Positions 60,094-64,000 of a DNA stretch of 64,000 nt are shown here, one piece after another (position 1 is the first letter of the stretch; the number at the start of each line of letters is the position of its first letter). The DNA is from Pseudomonas argentinensis (GTDB lineage Bacteria; Pseudomonadota; Gammaproteobacteria; Pseudomonadales; Pseudomonadaceae), in NCBI RefSeq assembly GCF_001839655.2, contig NZ_CP056087.1, positions 4,030,001 through 4,094,000 on the forward strand, given 5' to 3'. The position numbers and the translations under genes were made by a program. The notes under the pieces were generated by a model that was not told the DNA's origin, did not search any database, and saw nothing but the letters and a program-made list of their open reading frames with translations.

Positions 60094-60836
60094 GCAGAAG
60101 TTACATCCGCCACCAGCATGTAGCCGTCGCCCCACACGGTGCGCAGCAGGTCATCGCGTCCGGAACTGGCGATCAATTTGCGGCGCAGGCGACTGACCTG
60201 GCGGTCGACGGTGCGGTCGAACAGGTCGCTGTCCGCCCGGGCGGTCAGGTCGATCAGTTGCGCGCGGCTCAACAGCTGATGGGGATGTTCGAGAAACACC
60301 TGCAACAGACGCCCCTCCGCGGTACTCAGCCGCGTGGTATGTCCCGCGCTGTCGCACAGGCTGGCACTGCCACTGGCGAAGGCCAGGCCGGCGAACCGGT
60401 AATGGCGTACCGGCGCCGGCGGCTCGACCCGCTGCGGCTCTGCCTCGACCGGGCCGCGCCTGCGCAGCACGCTGTTGAGGCGCGCCACCAGTTCGCGCGG
60501 TTCGAAGGGTTTGGTCAGGTAGTCGTCAGCGCCCAGGTCCAGGCCACGAATGCGGTCGCAGGTGGCGTCACGGGCGGTAAGCAGGATCACCGGCATGCCG
60601 CTGCGCCGATGCAGGCGGCTGCACAGCTCGAAACCGTCGCCATCGGGCAGCATCACATCCAGCACCAGCACATCGAACGCCTCGCCGTCGAGCAACTGCC
60701 ACATGCCTTCGGCGCTTTCCACGGTGCGCACGTCGAACCCGTGCTTGCGCAGGTAGGCGGCCAGCGGCTCGCGGATCTTGCGGTGGTCATCGACGACCAG
60801 CACGCGCGGGGCGGAAAGCGGAGAGCGTGAATTCAT
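60090..60836 (-). CDS. OmpR-family response regulator
   Basis: A 248-residue regulator. Receiver with acidic DD (residues 16-17), phospho-acceptor Asp60 in DVLVLDVMLPDGDGFE, Thr/Lys of TKPFEPREL. The C-terminal winged helix has RLSTAEGRLLQVFLEHPHQLLSRAQL and DRTVDRQVSRLRRKL. It is promoter-proximal in the regulator-sensor pair and divergent from xseA. A Fur-like half-site lies upstream. Target genes are not evident in this window. Confidence 0.92.
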   Translation of the reverse strand: MNSRSPLSAPRVLVVDDHRKIREPLAAYLRKHGFDVRTVESAEGMWQLLDGEAFDVLVLDVMLPDGDGFELCSRLHRRSGMPVILLTARDATCDRIRGLDLGADDYLTKPFEPRELVARLNSVLRRRGPVEAEPQRVEPPAPVRHYRFAGLAFASGSASLCDSAGHTTRLSTAEGRLLQVFLEHPHQLLSRAQLIDLTARADSDLFDRTVDRQVSRLRRKLIASSGRDDLLRTVWGDGYMLVADVTSA

Positions 60837-60863
60837 GACGGCGCGCAGAGCTGCTTATGCGGA

Positions 60864-60877
60864 GGATTATCATTTGC
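60864..60877. promoter_or_regulatory. Fur-like half site between response regulator and xseA
   Basis: GGATTATCATTTGC on the plus strand (GCAAATGATAATCC on the minus strand) contains AATGATAAT, one good half of a Fur box. The other half is poor. It lies 28 bases upstream of the regulator gene start. Confidence 0.35.
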
Positions 60878-60997
60878 ATGGCGATGATACCCCAGTGCCA
60901 TCCCGCCTGCCGAGTCGCCACGGCGCAGCGCACCGTCTCATACCATTTGCTGACATGCGGTTTCGCGGCGCGCACGCCGCGGCTTATCATGCCGGCC

Positions 60998-62377
60998 ATG
61001 ATCAAAGACCCGTTTCAACGCCTGAACCTCGACCGCGAGGTGCTCAGCGTCAGCCAGCTCAACAACCGCGCGCGCCTGCTGCTCGAAGATGTCTTCGGCG
61101 GCATCTGGGTCGAGGGCGAGATTTCCAACCTGGCGCGCCCGGCTTCCGGGCACATCTACTTCACCCTCAAAGACAGCCAGGCCCAGGTGCGCTGCGCGCT
61201 GTTCCGGCAGAACGCCGCGCGGGTGCGCCAGGCGCTGCGCGACGGCCTGGCAGTCAAGGTGCGCGGCAAGGTCTCGCTGTTCGAGGGCCGTGGCGATTAC
61301 CAGCTGATTCTCGACGTGGTAGAGCCGGCCGGTGATGGCGCCCTGCGCCTGGCCTTCGAGGCGCTGAAGGAGAAGCTCGGCGCCGAAGGCCTGTTCGCCG
61401 CCGAAAGCAAACGCGCCCTGCCCGCCCATCCACGGCGCATCGGCATTGTCAGCTCGCCGACTGGTGCGGTGATCCGCGACATCATCAGCGTGTTCCGACG
61501 CCGCGCCCCGCAGGTCGAGCTAAGCCTGATTCCCACCGCCGTGCAAGGCCGCGAGGCCACCGCGCAGATCGTCCGCGCCCTGAAGCTGGCCGATGCCCAG
61601 GGCTTCGATGCGCTGATCCTGGCCCGCGGCGGCGGCTCCCTGGAAGACCTGTGGTGCTTCAACGAGGAAGCCGTGGCCCGCGCCGTGGCGGCCTGCGTGA
61701 CGCCCATCGTCAGCGCGGTGGGCCATGAAACCGATGTGTCGATCAGTGATTTCGTCGCCGACGTGCGCGCCCCCACCCCGTCGGCCGCCGCCGAACTGCT
61801 GGCGCCGCACAGCAATGACCTGGCGCAACGGGTCAACGTATTGCAACGGCGCCTGACCCTGGCGATGAACGGCCGCCTGGCCCGTGAGCGCATGCGCCTC
61901 GACGGTCTGACCCGGCGCATGCGCCATCCCGGCGAACGGCTGCGCCAGCAGGCCCAGCGTCTCGATGATCTGGACATGCGCCTGCGCCGCGCCTTCGCCC
62001 AGCAGCTCAATCAGCGCAGCCATAAAGTGGCGCAACTCGAAGCCCGTCTGGCCGGTCAACACCCGGGGCGTCATCTCAAGTTGCTGCGCCAGCGCCTCGA
62101 CAGCCTGGCCGAGCGCCTGCCACGGGTGATGAAGGAAGGCCTCAAGGCACGTCGCCTGGCGTTGCACAGCCAGATGCAGACGCTGCACGTGGTCAGCCCG
62201 CTGGCGACCCTGGGTCGTGGCTACAGCATTCTGCTCGACGAGCGTGGCCGGGCGATTCGCAGCGCGGCTGCCACCCAGCCCGGGCAAAGACTCAAGGCGC
62301 GCCTGGGCGAAGGCGAACTGGAGGTGCGCGTCGAAGACAACCACCTCGCGCCCGTCACGCTATCGCTGCTCGACTGA
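60998..62377 (+). CDS. xseA: Exonuclease VII large subunit
   Basis: A 459-residue large subunit of exonuclease VII, which degrades single-stranded DNA in both directions together with XseB. N-terminal OB fold (LSVSQLNNRARLLLEDVFGGIWVEGEISNLARPASGHIYFTLKD), then the nuclease core (ALPAHPRRIGIVSSPTGAVIRDII, LARGGGSLEDLWCFNEE, SAVGHETDVSISDFVADVRAPTPSAAAE), a long helical arm, and a C-terminal GRGYSILLD region. The ATG was chosen to match the P. aeruginosa length. The xseB gene is not in the window. M23 peptidase follows 19 bases later. Confidence 0.95.
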   Translation: MIKDPFQRLNLDREVLSVSQLNNRARLLLEDVFGGIWVEGEISNLARPASGHIYFTLKDSQAQVRCALFRQNAARVRQALRDGLAVKVRGKVSLFEGRGDYQLILDVVEPAGDGALRLAFEALKEKLGAEGLFAAESKRALPAHPRRIGIVSSPTGAVIRDIISVFRRRAPQVELSLIPTAVQGREATAQIVRALKLADAQGFDALILARGGGSLEDLWCFNEEAVARAVAACVTPIVSAVGHETDVSISDFVADVRAPTPSAAAELLAPHSNDLAQRVNVLQRRLTLAMNGRLARERMRLDGLTRRMRHPGERLRQQAQRLDDLDMRLRRAFAQQLNQRSHKVAQLEARLAGQHPGRHLKLLRQRLDSLAERLPRVMKEGLKARRLALHSQMQTLHVVSPLATLGRGYSILLDERGRAIRSAAATQPGQRLKARLGEGELEVRVEDNHLAPVTLSLLD

Positions 62378-62396
62378 TACCAATTAAGGAAGCTCC

Positions 62397-63218
62397 ATGC
62401 GTTCGTTGTTGTTGCTGCTCACCCTGTGCCTCGCCCTGCCCGCCCACGCCGAAGGCTTTATCAGCCGGCTGCTCAACAAGCCAGTGCCGGGCGGCGTGGC
62501 GGTGGTCGACCTGGGCAGTGGTGCCAACGCGCCCAGCGCCACCTATCAAGGCAAGCCGGTGCTGGTGGTGAAAGAGGACGGGCAACGCTGGATCGCCATC
62601 GTCGGCATCCCGCTGAGCGTCAAACCCGGTACCCAGCAGATCGAGTCCGCTGGCCAGCGCCTGAGCTTCCAGGTGGGCAGCAAGAAGTACGTCGAGCAGC
62701 GCATCACCATCAAGAACCAGCAGCAGGTCAACCCGAACGCCAAGAACCTTGCGCGCATCGAAAAGGAGCTGGCCGAGCAGACCCGCGCCTACCGGCAGTT
62801 CAGCCCACGCCAGCCGAGCAACCTGCTGTTCGACAAGCCGGTCAACGGCCCGCTGTCGAGCCCCTTTGGCCTGCGCCGCTTCTTCAATGGCGAAGAGCGC
62901 AACCCGCACTCCGGGTTGGACTTCGCCGCCAACCGCGGCACGCCGATCAAGGCACCGGCGGCCGGCACGGTGATTCTGGTCGGCGACTACTTCTTCAACG
63001 GCAAGACGGTGTTCGTCGACCATGGCCAGGGGCTGATCAGCATGTTCTGCCACCTCTCGGAGATCGGCGTGAAGGTCGGTGATGAACTGCCCCGTGGCGG
63101 CGTGCTCGGCAAGGTCGGCGCCACTGGCCGCGCCACCGGGCCGCACCTGCACTGGAACGTCAGCCTCAACGATGCGCGGGTCGATCCGGCGATCTTCATT
63201 GGTGCGTTCAAGCCTTGA
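62397..63218 (+). CDS. M23-family metallopeptidase (LytM domain), exported
   Basis: A 273-residue secreted endopeptidase-like protein. Signal peptide MRSLLLLLTLCLALPAHA, an N-terminal beta domain, then the LytM domain: GPLSSPFGLRRFFNGEERNPHSGLDFAANRGTPIKAPAAG (metal His and Asp) and HLHWNVSLND (HxH zinc ligands). Active-site residues appear intact, so peptidoglycan cross-link cleavage is expected. AAGGAAG precedes the ATG. It follows xseA closely and is probably in the same transcript. Confidence 0.93.
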   Translation: MRSLLLLLTLCLALPAHAEGFISRLLNKPVPGGVAVVDLGSGANAPSATYQGKPVLVVKEDGQRWIAIVGIPLSVKPGTQQIESAGQRLSFQVGSKKYVEQRITIKNQQQVNPNAKNLARIEKELAEQTRAYRQFSPRQPSNLLFDKPVNGPLSSPFGLRRFFNGEERNPHSGLDFAANRGTPIKAPAAGTVILVGDYFFNGKTVFVDHGQGLISMFCHLSEIGVKVGDELPRGGVLGKVGATGRATGPHLHWNVSLNDARVDPAIFIGAFKP

Positions 63219-63294
63219 GGCGAGGTAGCTAGGCGGCGCTGCATGTTCGCGACTAATCTGAGCGGCAGTCGCCCGACCGCCCCCAGGAGCTCCG

Positions 63295-63963
63295 ATGATC
63301 ACCGTCCACCACCTGAACAATTCGCGCTCGCAGCGCATTCTCTGGCTGCTCGAAGAACTGGGCGTCGATTACCAGATCAAGCGCTACGAGCGTGACCGCA
63401 AGACCATGCTCGCCCCGCCGGAGCTGCGCGCCGTGCACCCGCTGGGCAAGTCGCCGGTGATCACCGACGGCGACCTGACCCTGGCCGAGTCCGGCGCCAT
63501 CATCGACTACCTGGCCAACCGCCATGGCCCGCACCTGCTACCCCCTGCCGACAGCCCCGAGCGCCTGCGCTGCAATTACTGGCTGCACTACGCCGAAGGT
63601 TCGGCCATGCCGCCGCTGTTGCTCAAGCTGGTGTTCGACAAGGTGGAAAACAGCCCGATGCCGTTCTTCGTCAAACCCATCGCCCGGGGCATCGCCCGGA
63701 AAGTCAAGAATACCTTCGTCGCCCCGCAACTCAAGCTGCACCTGGACTACCTGGAAAGCGAGCTGGCCAAGAGCACCTGGTTCGCCGGCGAGCAATTCAG
63801 CGCCGCCGACATCCAGCTGAGCTTCCCCCTGGAAGCCGCCGCCGCGCGCGCCGGCCTGGACGCCAGCCGCCCGCGGCTGGTGGCCTTTCTCGAACGCATC
63901 CATGCCCGCCCCGCTTACCGGCGCGCCCTGGAAAAAGGCGGCGAATACGCCTACGCCAAGTGA
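63295..63963 (+). CDS. Glutathione S-transferase family protein
   Basis: A 222-residue GST. An N-terminal thioredoxin-like domain (MITVHHLNNSRSQRILWLLEELGVDYQIKRYERDRKTMLAPPELRAVHPLGKSPVI, with the Ser/Arg of the GSH site and cis-Pro in GKSPVI; ESGAIIDYLA) is followed by an all-helical C-terminal domain. Substrate unknown. AGGAGC precedes the ATG. It is the last gene of the window. Confidence 0.92.
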   Translation: MITVHHLNNSRSQRILWLLEELGVDYQIKRYERDRKTMLAPPELRAVHPLGKSPVITDGDLTLAESGAIIDYLANRHGPHLLPPADSPERLRCNYWLHYAEGSAMPPLLLKLVFDKVENSPMPFFVKPIARGIARKVKNTFVAPQLKLHLDYLESELAKSTWFAGEQFSAADIQLSFPLEAAAARAGLDASRPRLVAFLERIHARPAYRRALEKGGEYAYAK

Positions 63964-64000
63964 GGCCACGATCGGCGTCATGCGATGGGCGCCCGTCGCC

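Overview
The window is high-GC gammaproteobacterial chromosome, almost certainly a Pseudomonas of the P. aeruginosa / alcaligenes / mendocina side of the genus. This rests on protein identity to known Pseudomonas families and on gene order. From 1 to about 25.5 kb the order aspS, dps-like, cold-shock membrane protein, slyX, HIT, oprD-type porin, proS, lipoprotein, acyP, thioredoxin-like, yihY, arsC-like, wrbA, DUF2069, hda, perM-like, DUF2066, purM, purN, DUF3108, mazG, relA, rlmD, cysM is the one I remember from P. aeruginosa PAO1. I compared from memory only; no search was run.

Layout. 1-26.4 kb is housekeeping: translation (aspS, proS), purine synthesis (purM-purN), replication control (hda), stringent response and nucleotide clean-up (relA, mazG), rRNA methylation (rlmD) and cysteine synthesis (cysM). 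26.6-37.3 kb is a one-strand iron-uptake block. Read in transcription order it holds an OmpR-type regulator and sensor (pirR/pirS position), a TonB-dependent receptor, a SAM methyltransferase, a secreted IroE/PfeE-like esterase, and a FecB-C-C-E type siderophore ABC transporter. The methyltransferase is the unexpected member. gacS (37.4-40.1 kb) follows divergently, with a heme oxygenase gene at its 3' end, then a zinc-ribbon protein, a META-domain lipoprotein, dinB and a chemoreceptor.

44.9-45.5 kb holds three tandem initiator tRNA (tRNA-fMet) genes, each with its own promoter and terminator. Next come mprF and a virJ/acvB-type lipase (aminoacyl-phosphatidylglycerol synthesis and hydrolysis), then rimO. 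The 51.2-52.2 kb stretch after rimO has lower GC and looks foreign: a small DUF6429-like gene lies between two sites resembling integron attC recombination sites.

52.3-60.8 kb is accessory: an HD-domain protein, a second TonB-dependent receptor, REP-type palindromes, an ATP/ADP-translocase-like MFS carrier, an SDR oxidoreductase divergent from a LysR regulator around a perfect palindrome, and a second OmpR-type two-component system. xseA, an M23 peptidase and a glutathione S-transferase close the window. xseA and the M23 gene lie elsewhere in PAO1 as I remember it, so a rearrangement breakpoint probably falls in or near the 51-60 kb region.

The best leads for something undescribed are the methyltransferase coupled to the siderophore esterase, the integrase-less cassette-like region, and the gacS / heme oxygenase overlap.
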